From: JAHEDH01 sp965364515
GTDB lineage: Bacteria; Actinomycetota; Acidimicrobiia; Spongiisociales; ZC4RG35
Length of the DNA: 5,198 nt
Direction of reading: 5' to 3'
Assembly: GCA_965364515.1 (NCBI GenBank)
Contig: CBDTXZ010000214.1
Span: 1 to 5,198, forward strand
A program made the position numbers and the translations under genes. The notes below the pieces were generated by a model. It did no database searches. It was not told the DNA's origin and was given only the letters and a program-made list of their open reading frames with translations. Shown piece after piece: positions 1 through 5,198 of the stretch (positions within the stretch are counted from its first letter, which is position 1; each line of letters begins with the position of its first letter).

Positions 1-35
1 GACCTTGGTCTCTTGTGCCGGCATCCCAAGAGGTG

Positions 36-51
36 TCCACTCGGGAGTGGA
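36..51. promoter_or_regulatory. Short palindrome upstream of the first lipoprotein gene (operator-like)
   Basis: The arms TCCACTC (36-42) and GAGTGGA (45-51) form a perfect 7-bp inverted repeat around a 2-nt GG centre, about 55 nt before the ATG at 106. The two-base centre is too tight for a good RNA hairpin, so a dimeric protein binding site is more likely than a terminator. There is no T-tract. A looser 7-bp pair, CTTGGTC at 4-10 and GACCAAG at 76-82, brackets it. No convincing -35/-10 pair was found in 1-105. The operator role is inference from symmetry and position only. Confidence 0.3.
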
Positions 52-105
52 GGCGTATGTCTCCGCGTCTCCCTTGACCAAGAAGGAACAGAGAGTGAGG
101 GACGC

Positions 106-1239
106 ATGAGACGAGCGATTTCGATGCTCGCCGTCTTGGGCCTGATTCTGGCTGCCTGCGCAACCGATCCGACAGCCTCGGAGCAGTACCAGGACCTGGA
201 GCAACAGTTGGCCGAGGTCGAACAGATGCTGGAACAAGTGACCGCCGAGCGTGACGCTCTGGCCGCCACTTCAAGCGAACCGACGCAACGATACGAGAAA
301 GCGCTGGCCACTCAGGAGGCCGTCGAAGACATCCTCCACAACCCGGAGTCGTATGGCGGCGAGGACGAAGTCGTCGATCTGTTGGCCTCCTACGCCACCG
401 TCGATGCGGTCATGGACGATGCCGCGTTCGGTGCGGTGCCGATCAGGAACGCCTGGTACTACACCCTGTACGAAGGGACGATGGACTCGGAGATCCACAA
501 CTACTACCGGTGGCTGTCCGATGATGGGTCACAAGGTGGGGCTCTTTGGATGTGGCGGGGAACCAACCAGGCTGGGAACCCCTTCGAATTGCCTGGTGTC
601 TCCCTCAACGAGTACGACGAGAACGGTCTCCTCGCCTACCAGTACGTCGTGTACCCGTTCCCCGACGAGTACGTCTTCGAAGCCGTGACCGGAAGTGGAA
701 ACGCACAGCCTTCGGACTCCAACGCGATCGAGTCGTTCGACTTCGAGACCGACGACCTGTGCACATGGATTTCGGCCGAAGAGGTGGGCGGATTCGTGGC
801 GGAGGCGTACGGATGGGATGTCGTCGCCGTCGACCTGGTCACCCCACCGTCCTCCGATGGTTGGGACTGTCAGTGGAAACTCACAGGTTCCGACGGAGCG
901 CAAGGCGAGGTGGCTGCAGAAGAGGTCGACTGGGAGACATTCGGAGGCGACCCCTACGACATCCATCAGGCGATGACGGACGACGTCGTCGACTTCGCCG
1001 AGGTCGACGAGGCCACGGTGCCGATCGGAGCGACGGTGGTGGGACACCCTTCGATGGGCGACGGGGTGGTCGTCCACAACGGCGGCTTCGGGCAGTTCGC
1101 CTTCGGTGTGCCAGCTCGGGACCAGTATCTCCAGGTCTCGGTGATTCTTCCCGATGAGGAGGACTGGGCGGAACACGAACCCAAGTTCCTAGCCGTGGCG
1201 AACCGCATGCTCGGAGCCCTCAGCTGGCTGCAGGACTGA
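106..1239 (+). CDS. Lipoprotein with coiled coil, NTF2/SnoaL-like region and DUF3558-like C-terminal region
   Basis: Predicted secreted lipoprotein of 377 residues; no enzymatic role can be assigned. I chose the ATG at 106 over upstream in-frame starts because it directly opens a lipoprotein signal peptide (MRRAISMLAVLGLILAAC, lipobox LAAC, lipidated Cys18), with a weak purine-rich ribosome site (GTGAGGG) about 4 nt before it; the residues an earlier start would add are not signal-like. Residues about 26-54 are Glu/Gln/Leu-rich with a heptad pattern, a likely short coiled coil or stalk. Residues about 65-190 resemble the NTF2/SnoaL fold: helical N-terminal part, then strands including ALWMWRGTNQAGNPFELPGV and the turn EYDENGLL. 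Residues about 209-377 resemble DUF3558-type lipoprotein domains: an early DLCTWIS (Cys219), a second Cys in WDCQW (Cys255) that could pair with it, and a C-terminal helix ending in LGALSWLQD. Fold calls come from pattern recall, not a search. The gene stands alone and converges on the next one. Confidence 0.85.
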   Translation: MRRAISMLAVLGLILAACATDPTASEQYQDLEQQLAEVEQMLEQVTAERDALAATSSEPTQRYEKALATQEAVEDILHNPESYGGEDEVVDLLASYATVDAVMDDAAFGAVPIRNAWYYTLYEGTMDSEIHNYYRWLSDDGSQGGALWMWRGTNQAGNPFELPGVSLNEYDENGLLAYQYVVYPFPDEYVFEAVTGSGNAQPSDSNAIESFDFETDDLCTWISAEEVGGFVAEAYGWDVVAVDLVTPPSSDGWDCQWKLTGSDGAQGEVAAEEVDWETFGGDPYDIHQAMTDDVVDFAEVDEATVPIGATVVGHPSMGDGVVVHNGGFGQFAFGVPARDQYLQVSVILPDEEDWAEHEPKFLAVANRMLGALSWLQD

Positions 1240-1278
1240 ACGCCACTGGTGCGAGCCGCAATCGGTGCTGGCCCCACT

Positions 1279-1306
1279 CGGGTCGGGCCATTCCTGGACC
1301 GACCCG
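1279..1306. terminator. Hairpin between convergent genes, probable bidirectional terminator
   Basis: CGGGTCGG (1279-1286) pairs perfectly with CCGACCCG (1299-1306). After one G/A mismatch (1287/1298) the stem continues as CCA (1288-1290) with TGG (1295-1297), closing a TTCC loop. It lies 39 nt after the stop of the plus-strand lipoprotein and 6 nt after the stop of the minus-strand one, the expected place for a shared terminator. There is no T-run on either side, so it is not a textbook intrinsic terminator; T-poor hairpins are common at gene ends in high-GC bacteria. Confidence 0.55.
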
Positions 1307-1312
1307 GCTCGA

Positions 1313-1807
1313 TCAGGGACTGACGACCTCGACGATCTCGTATGCGGTCAGTGACATCTCGAATCCGTAGAGTCCGTCGACGATCCGGTACGTGCCCGGA
1401 GCGACATCGGGGATGAGGACCGGGTATGAGTTGGGTATCCGCAGACCGAGATCGGAGACCTCTTCTCTCGGGTCGGAGAGATCGATCACAGAAGGCTCGA
1501 AGCCGGTGCCTCGCACGAGGACGTAAGCGCTGACCCATTCGCCATCGCTCCAACACTGCCAGGAAGCACCCACTCCTCCACCGAGCCCTACGAGCGGTCC
1601 GTCGTAGTCGACCGAGAGCGTCGCCTCACCGCCGGCTGGGACCGGATTCGGCGACAGCTCGACATCGAACTCTGACTCGACCACCAGCGCCTCGGCCGGA
1701 GGCGCAGAACATTCGACGCCCGACGAGGTCGTCGTCGATGGCTCGCCCGCAGACGTGCAGCCAGCAACGAGAAGCATGACCGCCCCGACCAAGCCGGCAA
1801 TCCTCAA
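1313..1807 (-). CDS. Small lipoprotein with a beta-rich (Ig-like) domain
   Basis: Predicted surface lipoprotein of 164 residues, function unknown. The start is a TTG at 1807: it gives a complete lipoprotein signal (MRIAGLVGAVMLLVAGC, lipobox VAGC, Cys17) and has a strong ribosome site, GGAGGA, 7 nt upstream. The first internal ATG (residue 11) would leave only six residues before the lipid Cys, so it is unlikely. A Ser/Thr-rich linker (residues 18-31) follows. Residues about 44-162 look like a single beta-sandwich: FDVELSPNPVPAGGEATLSV at the N-terminal edge and PDVAPGTYRIVDGLYGFEMS plus a final AYEIVEVVSP strand at the end, a pattern common in actinobacterial lipoproteins of unknown role. 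Cys33 and Cys85 could form a disulfide. It begins 104 nt after the glycosylase stop codon, so it may have its own promoter; the heptad repeat lies in that gap. It ends facing the first gene across a hairpin. Confidence 0.8.
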   Translation of the reverse strand: MRIAGLVGAVMLLVAGCTSAGEPSTTTSSGVECSAPPAEALVVESEFDVELSPNPVPAGGEATLSVDYDGPLVGLGGGVGASWQCWSDGEWVSAYVLVRGTGFEPSVIDLSDPREEVSDLGLRIPNSYPVLIPDVAPGTYRIVDGLYGFEMSLTAYEIVEVVSP

Positions 1808-1814
1808 CCTCGTC

Positions 1815-1820
1815 TCCTCC
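1815..1820 (-). promoter_or_regulatory. Strong Shine-Dalgarno site that fixes a TTG start
   Basis: On the minus strand GGAGGA lies 7 nt before the TTG at 1807. It is the best ribosome binding site in the window and is the main reason to accept TTG as the start of the small lipoprotein gene. Confidence 0.75.
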
Positions 1821-1851
1821 GGTAGCCGAGGTCGTGAACTCTACGGATGGC

Positions 1852-1879
1852 GACCGATGACCGACGACTGACGACCGAG
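1852..1879. repeat. Four tandem copies of a 7-nt unit, GACYGAN
   Basis: The units are GACCGAT (1852-1858), GACCGAC (1859-1865), GACTGAC (1866-1872) and GACCGAG (1873-1879). They are directly adjacent and differ only at the fourth and seventh bases; the flanking bases do not continue the pattern. The array lies between the stop of the Fpg-like gene (1912) and the start of the small lipoprotein gene (1807), 45-72 nt upstream of that TTG, where a promoter or activator site could be. Whether it is a regulatory array or a chance microsatellite cannot be told from one copy. Confidence 0.6.
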
Positions 1880-1911
1880 AACGCCCGAGGCGAGGCGCAG
1901 CCGAGCCAGGG

Positions 1912-2799
1912 CTACTCGAGTTCATCGACCGTCGAGGGCCAGTCGTCCTTGAGCAGTCGAGAGAGGGACCGGTCGGCGAGGATCTTGCCCCCGGTCTGAC
2001 ACGTCGGGCAGTAGTTGGTCTCGTTCGACGAGTACACGATCCGCTGGATTGCCGTGCCACACCGCGGACATGGCTCCTTGAACTTGCCGTGGGTTGCCAT
2101 CTCGGGGCGGAAAGCCGTCACCTTGGACGGGAAGTCGTCGCCTGTCTGCTCCCTGAGCAGATCTGTCCAGTGTTCGAGGGACGTCTGGACCGCCGCGTGG
2201 AGCCGGGCGAGCTCCTCGTCGTCCAGCTGCTTGGTGCGCTTCACCGGGGACAGCTGCGCTTCCCAGAGGATCTCGTCGGAGAAGGCGTTGCCGATGCCCG
2301 AGAAGATGCGCGGGTCGGTCAGAGCCCGCTTGAGGGTGCGGTTCTCGGCGGTGATCGCATTTGCGAATCCATCGAGGTCGACTTCTAGCGGCTCCACTCC
2401 CCCACGGTTCTCGGCATCGACCGACGCTCGATCACCGAACACCCAGATCCCGGCTCGCTTCTTGGTTCCCTGTTCGGTCAGAATGAGCGTCCCCTTCGGG
2501 AAATCGAGCGCTGCGAGACCGACCTTCCTCGGGATGGGCTTCTTCGGTTGATCGAACCACCGGAAGCGCCCGGCGATCATGAGATGGACCACCAGCCAGA
2601 GGTCGTTCGTCAGCTCGAACACGATCCGCTTGCCGATCCGATCGAACCCGGTGACCATCTCCCCCACCACGGCGGTGTACATCGGGTCGTAGGTGCGAAG
2701 AACCGCAGGCGATGCAACCCGGAATCCGGTGATCTCCTCACCGAGCAGGCGCTTCTCGAGGGCCTCGATGTAGACGACGATGTCGGGCAACTCGGGCAC
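1912..2799 (-). CDS. Fpg/Nei-family DNA glycosylase/AP lyase, divergent subfamily
   Basis: Base-excision repair enzyme family that removes damaged bases and nicks the abasic site from an N-terminal proline. The GTG start at 2799 (weak AAGG 7 nt upstream) is fixed by chemistry: it yields MPELPD, placing catalytic Pro2 and Glu3 correctly. Visible parts: beta-hairpin Lys57 in RIGKRIV; helix-two-turn-helix region about 155-215 with Asn171 in SGIGNAFSDEIL; zinc finger with Cys244, Cys247, Cys264 and Cys267 (CPRC, 16 residues, CPTC). The length, 295 residues, slightly exceeds classical Fpg (about 270). Oddities: the finger arginine of canonical Fpg (as in RGTHYC) is Asn259 here (NETNYC); the Met/Arg/Phe void-filling segments read HLMIAGRF and GTKKRAGIW, not a clean match; about 28 residues follow the last Cys, ending in SLSRLLKDDWPSTVDELE. 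From memory, similar proteins exist in actinobacteria and others, annotated loosely as formamidopyrimidine-DNA glycosylase, so substrate specificity is uncertain and mutM/fpg is not assigned. It lies 39 nt downstream of the GerMN-like gene, probably in its operon. Confidence 0.93.
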   Translation of the reverse strand: MPELPDIVVYIEALEKRLLGEEITGFRVASPAVLRTYDPMYTAVVGEMVTGFDRIGKRIVFELTNDLWLVVHLMIAGRFRWFDQPKKPIPRKVGLAALDFPKGTLILTEQGTKKRAGIWVFGDRASVDAENRGGVEPLEVDLDGFANAITAENRTLKRALTDPRIFSGIGNAFSDEILWEAQLSPVKRTKQLDDEELARLHAAVQTSLEHWTDLLREQTGDDFPSKVTAFRPEMATHGKFKEPCPRCGTAIQRIVYSSNETNYCPTCQTGGKILADRSLSRLLKDDWPSTVDELE

Positions 2800-2838
2800 G
2801 ATCGAACCTTAGATCACGGCACGTCTTGCCAGAGCGTC

Positions 2839-3519
2839 TCAGCGATTCGCCGGGGAGCAATCTGGAACCGTCCAATAGTCGAGCAGGCTGCAGCTCGGAG
2901 CGACGTTCCAATCACTCGGGTGTCTCGCCCGGAGGTCTGAGCGCTGCAAGGGGGCACAATGTTGAGATGGGCCATAGGGCGGGCACACCGAAAGGTCGAC
3001 AGCGTCGACGCCGTCGTACTGCAGTGCAGTCGCCGCAAGTACATCCACGAACATTGCGACGTCTCCGAGAGAGCTCATCATCTGGGTGGGCGGCTGCCAT
3101 TCGATCCCGTCGACGTTGGTGACCCGAATAGTGGCAAGCCGGTCCTCAACTGCGACATCGATGTTCAGCAACGCTCGCTCGCCTTCGAGAACGAAGTCGA
3201 AACCACTCCACAAACCCAACTCTGCGGCGCGGTCGCTCTCACCGCGAACGATGAACGCGATCGCGCTCTCGAGGTCGTCGTCCCCACCGAACCAACGAAA
3301 CGGTGCCGGGTAGAGCGGGTTTACGTACGGCTCCCCGCACACCAAGAAGAGGAATGGCCCTTCAGCCGGATCCACGGGCACGGAGGGAGCATCGCAAGTC
3401 TCCGGAGGTGTGAAGTCGTCGATCGTACCGACGACTGTCGCGCTGGGCCCGCCTGCCGAGCACGACGAGATCGCAACAGCCGCGATGAGCACGTGAATGA
3501 GGGACCTTCGGCTCGTCAC
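2839..3519 (-). CDS. GerMN-like domain lipoprotein
   Basis: Predicted lipoprotein of 226 residues. The chosen start is the GTG at 3519, which overlaps the stop of the MFS gene by 4 nt (GTGA), a usual sign of translational coupling. The frame stays open far upstream, but that stretch is a shadow of the MFS gene. The signal is MTSRRSLIHVLIAAVAISSC, lipobox ISSC, Cys20. Residues about 72-178 match the GerMN pattern as I know it: a helix like ESAIAFIVRGESDRAAELGL (usual form: LxxLLxGP...E...GL), then strands ALLNIDVAVEDRLATIRVTN, a helix DVAMFVDVLAATALQY, and GVDAVDLSV (usual form: FPGVDRVxFxVDG). GerMN domains occur in spore-germination proteins but also in many lipoproteins of non-sporulating actinobacteria, such as the LpqB group, so no spore role is implied. 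Residues 179-226 form an unrecognised tail with Cys179, 188, 210 and 221; with Cys42 and Cys61 this leaves six Cys besides the lipidated one. A late frameshift altering the tail cannot be excluded. Confidence 0.75.
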   Translation of the reverse strand: MTSRRSLIHVLIAAVAISSCSAGGPSATVVGTIDDFTPPETCDAPSVPVDPAEGPFLFLVCGEPYVNPLYPAPFRWFGGDDDLESAIAFIVRGESDRAAELGLWSGFDFVLEGERALLNIDVAVEDRLATIRVTNVDGIEWQPPTQMMSSLGDVAMFVDVLAATALQYDGVDAVDLSVCPPYGPSQHCAPLQRSDLRARHPSDWNVAPSCSLLDYWTVPDCSPANR

Positions 3520-4676
3520 GGGCTGACCGCTCTGACGTCGGTGACCGGCAGCCGATCGCGACCTTCCTGGACGCCCATCACGATCAGTCCAGACGCAGCG
3601 ATGCCAACGGACGCCGCCACCGCCAGACCCTGAAACGAGCCCGCGTCCACGAACGCCCCGCCCATGACCGGACCTCCCGCTCGACCGAACGCCATCAACG
3701 CCTGCGCATCGCCGGCTCGCTCGTCGCGAGCCAGGCTGCGTTGGGCCAGCATCTGCAGCACTCCCGGAACGGACATCCAGAAGGCGAAACCCCACCAGAA
3801 CATCCCGACGAAGAACCACAGCGGAGATCCACCCCAGATCGTGAGGAACGCACCGATCGCGATGCTGGCCATCCAACGCCCGGGCACCACGTGTTTCCGA
3901 GAGAATCGGGCACCCAGCAGCCCTGCAGCGGCGTTGAGACTGAACGCGAACGAGGTCGCCGTGGCGGACATCCCGAGGACCTCGGTTGCGGCGACCGACT
4001 CGTAGACGAAGAGGCTGGCTCCCGAGAACGTCATCAACGCCAGGGCGAGCAACAGCACACGGTTGGATGTCGATCCACTTCGCTTCGAGGTGGGCCGACT
4101 CACTCCCACCAGTTCGAGCGTCGTGAACAGTCCTGGAACCGCCACGAGCGCCAAGATCGTGTAGAGGGCGTCGACACCCCACTGTGCGACGAACGCGAAC
4201 AGAGGGGCACCTACGAGGGCGGTGATCGGACCGATCGCGGACACGGCGGCCATCGACCGTTCATGCCGCATCGCATCCGCCCACGCAAGCCACGTCAGCA
4301 CCCCTGCGCCGCCGCCGGCGAACGCCCGGAACACCAGGAGGAGCCAGAACGAGCCCGTCCAGGCACTCAGGAGACCGGACACCGCCATTGCCCCCAGCGA
4401 GAGCCGGAAGAGTCTTTGACTGGGTGTGACCAGACGAGGCACCAACAGGTTCACGACGGCGAAGACACCGACCTGGACGACGGAGATCGCACCAGCGAGA
4501 CCCCGTCCCACACCGAACTCCTCGGACACCGGTTCGAGCAGGAACGGCGTGGCCGAGAACATGAGAGTGGAGGCCACCATGGCGAGCATGACGGCGACCG
4601 AGGCCTGACGACCGACCGAGTAGAGCGAGCGAACCGGGCTGAGCACCGGAGCATTCTGGCACGTCGTCGAGTGCAC
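3516..4676 (-). CDS. Major facilitator superfamily (MFS) transporter
   Basis: Integral membrane transporter of 386 residues, substrate unknown. The protein has two halves of about six hydrophobic segments each, separated by a polar loop at about 193-206 (SRPTSKRSGSTSNR). Segments begin at about 25-46 (VAVMLAMVASTLMFSATPF), 60-80, 90-108 and 110-130; the fourth carries FRAFAGGGAG, resembling the Arg/Gly-rich motif usual in TM4 of MFS carriers. PFLLEPVSEEFG after TM1 and the early VPRLVTPSQRLFR loop also fit drug- or sugar-efflux-type MFS proteins. The length is normal to slightly short for 12 TM. The start is taken as the GTG at 4676, but no good ribosome site precedes it; a GTG at residue 11 is an alternative that would leave the membrane part intact. 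It is the first gene of a probable three-gene minus-strand operon and shares the GTGA overlap with the next gene. The upstream region is shared with the divergent rnhA. Confidence 0.88.
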   Translation of the reverse strand: MHSTTCQNAPVLSPVRSLYSVGRQASVAVMLAMVASTLMFSATPFLLEPVSEEFGVGRGLAGAISVVQVGVFAVVNLLVPRLVTPSQRLFRLSLGAMAVSGLLSAWTGSFWLLLVFRAFAGGGAGVLTWLAWADAMRHERSMAAVSAIGPITALVGAPLFAFVAQWGVDALYTILALVAVPGLFTTLELVGVSRPTSKRSGSTSNRVLLLALALMTFSGASLFVYESVAATEVLGMSATATSFAFSLNAAAGLLGARFSRKHVVPGRWMASIAIGAFLTIWGGSPLWFFVGMFWWGFAFWMSVPGVLQMLAQRSLARDERAGDAQALMAFGRAGGPVMGGAFVDAGSFQGLAVAASVGIAASGLIVMGVQEGRDRLPVTDVRAVSP

Positions 4677-4720
4677 CTATCCAAGGCTGATTGCTCCCCA
4701 CCGGACGGCCGATCGACGAT

Positions 4721-4750
4721 GATCCGCCATCGACCCGATGTGATCGGATC
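4721..4750. promoter_or_regulatory. Imperfect inverted repeat in the MFS/rnhA divergent promoter region
   Basis: GATCCG (4721-4726) pairs with CGGATC (4745-4750), and inside it CATCG (4728-4732) pairs with CGATG (4736-4740) around an ACC loop, with a 1-nt/4-nt internal bulge. The element occupies the middle of the 100-nt gap (4677-4776) between divergent genes, 27 nt before the rnhA ATG and 45 nt before the MFS GTG. Four GATC sites (4711, 4721, 4742, 4747) fall in 40 nt. It could bind a regulator of either gene. No clear -35/-10 boxes were identified; CAAGAT at 4764-4769 is a weak -10 candidate for rnhA. Confidence 0.4.
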
Positions 4751-4776
4751 TGCCGTCTCCTGGCAAGATGGCGTCC

Positions 4777-5198
4777 ATGACATCCCGCATCACCGTGTAC
4801 ACCGATGGCGCTTGTTCGGGCAATCCCGGCCCGGGTGGCTGGGCCTGGATCGTGCCTGACGGCCCCTTTGCCGCCGGAGGTGAGCCGATGACCACGAATC
4901 AGAGGATGGAGCTGACCGCCGCGCTCGACGCCGTCCAGTCGTTCGACGGACCGTTGGAGATCGTCAGCGACTCCGCCTATGTCGTCAACTGCTTCCGCGA
5001 TGGCTGGTATCGAGGTTGGCTGAAACGCGGATGGAAGAACAGCCAGGGAAAGCCGGTGGCGAATCAGGATCTCTGGCAGCCGTTGATCGAGGCGTTCCTC
5101 GCCCGCAAGGACACCAAGAACGACATCCGCTGGACATGGGTCAAAGGGCACAGCAACGACACGTGGAACGACTACGCCGACCGGCTGGCGGTGGAGGC
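4777..5198 (+). CDS. rnhA: Ribonuclease HI, 3' end outside the window
   Basis: RNase HI cuts the RNA strand of RNA/DNA hybrids in the cytoplasm, removing R-loops and primer remnants, using Mg2+. The frame from the ATG at 4777 reads 140 complete codons and is still open at the window edge; E. coli RNase HI has 155 residues, so about 15 are probably missing. The hallmarks are all present: YTDGACSGNPGPGGWAW with Asp10, NQRMELTAA with Glu45, VSDSAYVVN with Asp65, the basic handle region WYRGWLKRGWKNSQGKPVAN, VKGHSND with His125, and NDYADRLA with Asp135, matching the Asp/Glu/Asp/Asp set plus His of the family. An in-frame ATG three codons earlier (4768) would give MASMTSRIT; neither start has a clear Shine-Dalgarno. 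I prefer 4777 because it gives the usual short lead before the first strand. CAAGAT at 4764-4769, 7 nt before this ATG, leaves a leaderless transcript possible. Divergent from the MFS operon. Confidence 0.96.
   Translation, partial: MTSRITVYTDGACSGNPGPGGWAWIVPDGPFAAGGEPMTTNQRMELTAALDAVQSFDGPLEIVSDSAYVVNCFRDGWYRGWLKRGWKNSQGKPVANQDLWQPLIEAFLARKDTKNDIRWTWVKGHSNDTWNDYADRLAVE

Noticed and set aside
529..1176. A 215-codon minus-strand open frame inside the first lipoprotein gene
   Set aside because: Antisense shadow of a gene with a clear lipobox and domain pattern; its product has no signal or motif.
1822..1915. GTAGCC (1822-1827) and GGCTAC (1910-1915) as a large stem closing the 104-nt gap
   Set aside because: Only 6 bp with an 82-nt loop, one arm overlapping the glycosylase stop codon; likely chance.
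2015..2551. A 178-codon plus-strand open frame opposite the glycosylase
   Set aside because: Antisense to an intact Fpg/Nei-family gene with zinc finger and catalytic residues; no independent support.
3520..4182. Upstream in-frame extension of the GerMN-like gene by 221 codons
   Set aside because: It is an out-of-frame reading of the MFS gene, and the GTG at 3519 gives a proper lipoprotein signal at a 4-nt overlap.
3741..4859. A 372-codon plus-strand open frame opposite the MFS gene and running into rnhA
   Set aside because: The product is low-complexity, rich in Arg, Glu, His and Gly, with no fold pattern, and it lies antisense to a clear 12-TM transporter and out of frame with RNase HI. 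It is a by-product of GC-rich codons.
4261..5151. A 296-codon minus-strand open frame covering rnhA and the 5' part of the MFS gene
   Set aside because: It is antisense to RNase HI, whose catalytic residues are intact, and out of frame with the transporter; no recognisable domain.
1..5198. Mobile element, CRISPR array, tRNA/rRNA, toxin-antitoxin or defence cluster
   Set aside because: No transposase or integrase motifs, no terminal inverted repeats, no regularly spaced long repeats, no RNA gene pattern; nearly all sequence is accounted for by the six genes and short gaps.

Overview
The window reads as ordinary chromosomal DNA of a high-GC Gram-positive bacterium, most likely an actinobacterium. 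The clues are G/C-rich third codon positions, GTG and TTG start codons, three short-signal-peptide lipoproteins, and protein families common in that phylum (a GerMN-type lipoprotein, a DUF3558-like lipoprotein domain, and an Fpg-like glycosylase with a C-terminal extension). The phylum is an inference; no rRNA or other taxonomic marker is present. A class such as Acidimicrobiia is possible but cannot be shown from this sequence.

Layout. Positions 1-105 are upstream DNA with a short palindrome. A plus-strand lipoprotein gene (106-1239) has a coiled coil, an NTF2/SnoaL-like region and a DUF3558-like C-terminal region. It converges on a minus-strand lipoprotein gene (1313-1807) across a 73-nt gap holding a strong hairpin, probably a two-way terminator. 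Reading upstream along the minus strand, a 104-nt gap with a four-copy 7-nt tandem repeat precedes an Fpg/Nei-family DNA glycosylase gene (1912-2799), then a GerMN-like lipoprotein gene (2839-3519), then an MFS transporter gene (3516-4676). A 100-nt divergent intergenic region with a GATC-rich imperfect inverted repeat separates the transporter from rnhA (RNase HI), which starts at 4777 on the plus strand and runs off the end of the window.

How the genes relate. The MFS and GerMN-like genes overlap by 4 nt (GTGA), and the glycosylase follows after 39 nt, so these three are probably one transcript (MFS, then lipoprotein, then glycosylase). The small lipoprotein at 1313-1807 may be read through from it or have its own promoter near the heptad repeat. 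RNase HI and the glycosylase both act on nucleic acid, but they are divergently arranged and nothing shows that they work together. I see no mobile element, CRISPR array, RNA gene or clear defence or biosynthetic system. The points most worth a second look are the non-canonical residues in the glycosylase, the heptad repeat, the Cys-rich tail of the GerMN-like lipoprotein, and the domain combination of the first lipoprotein.
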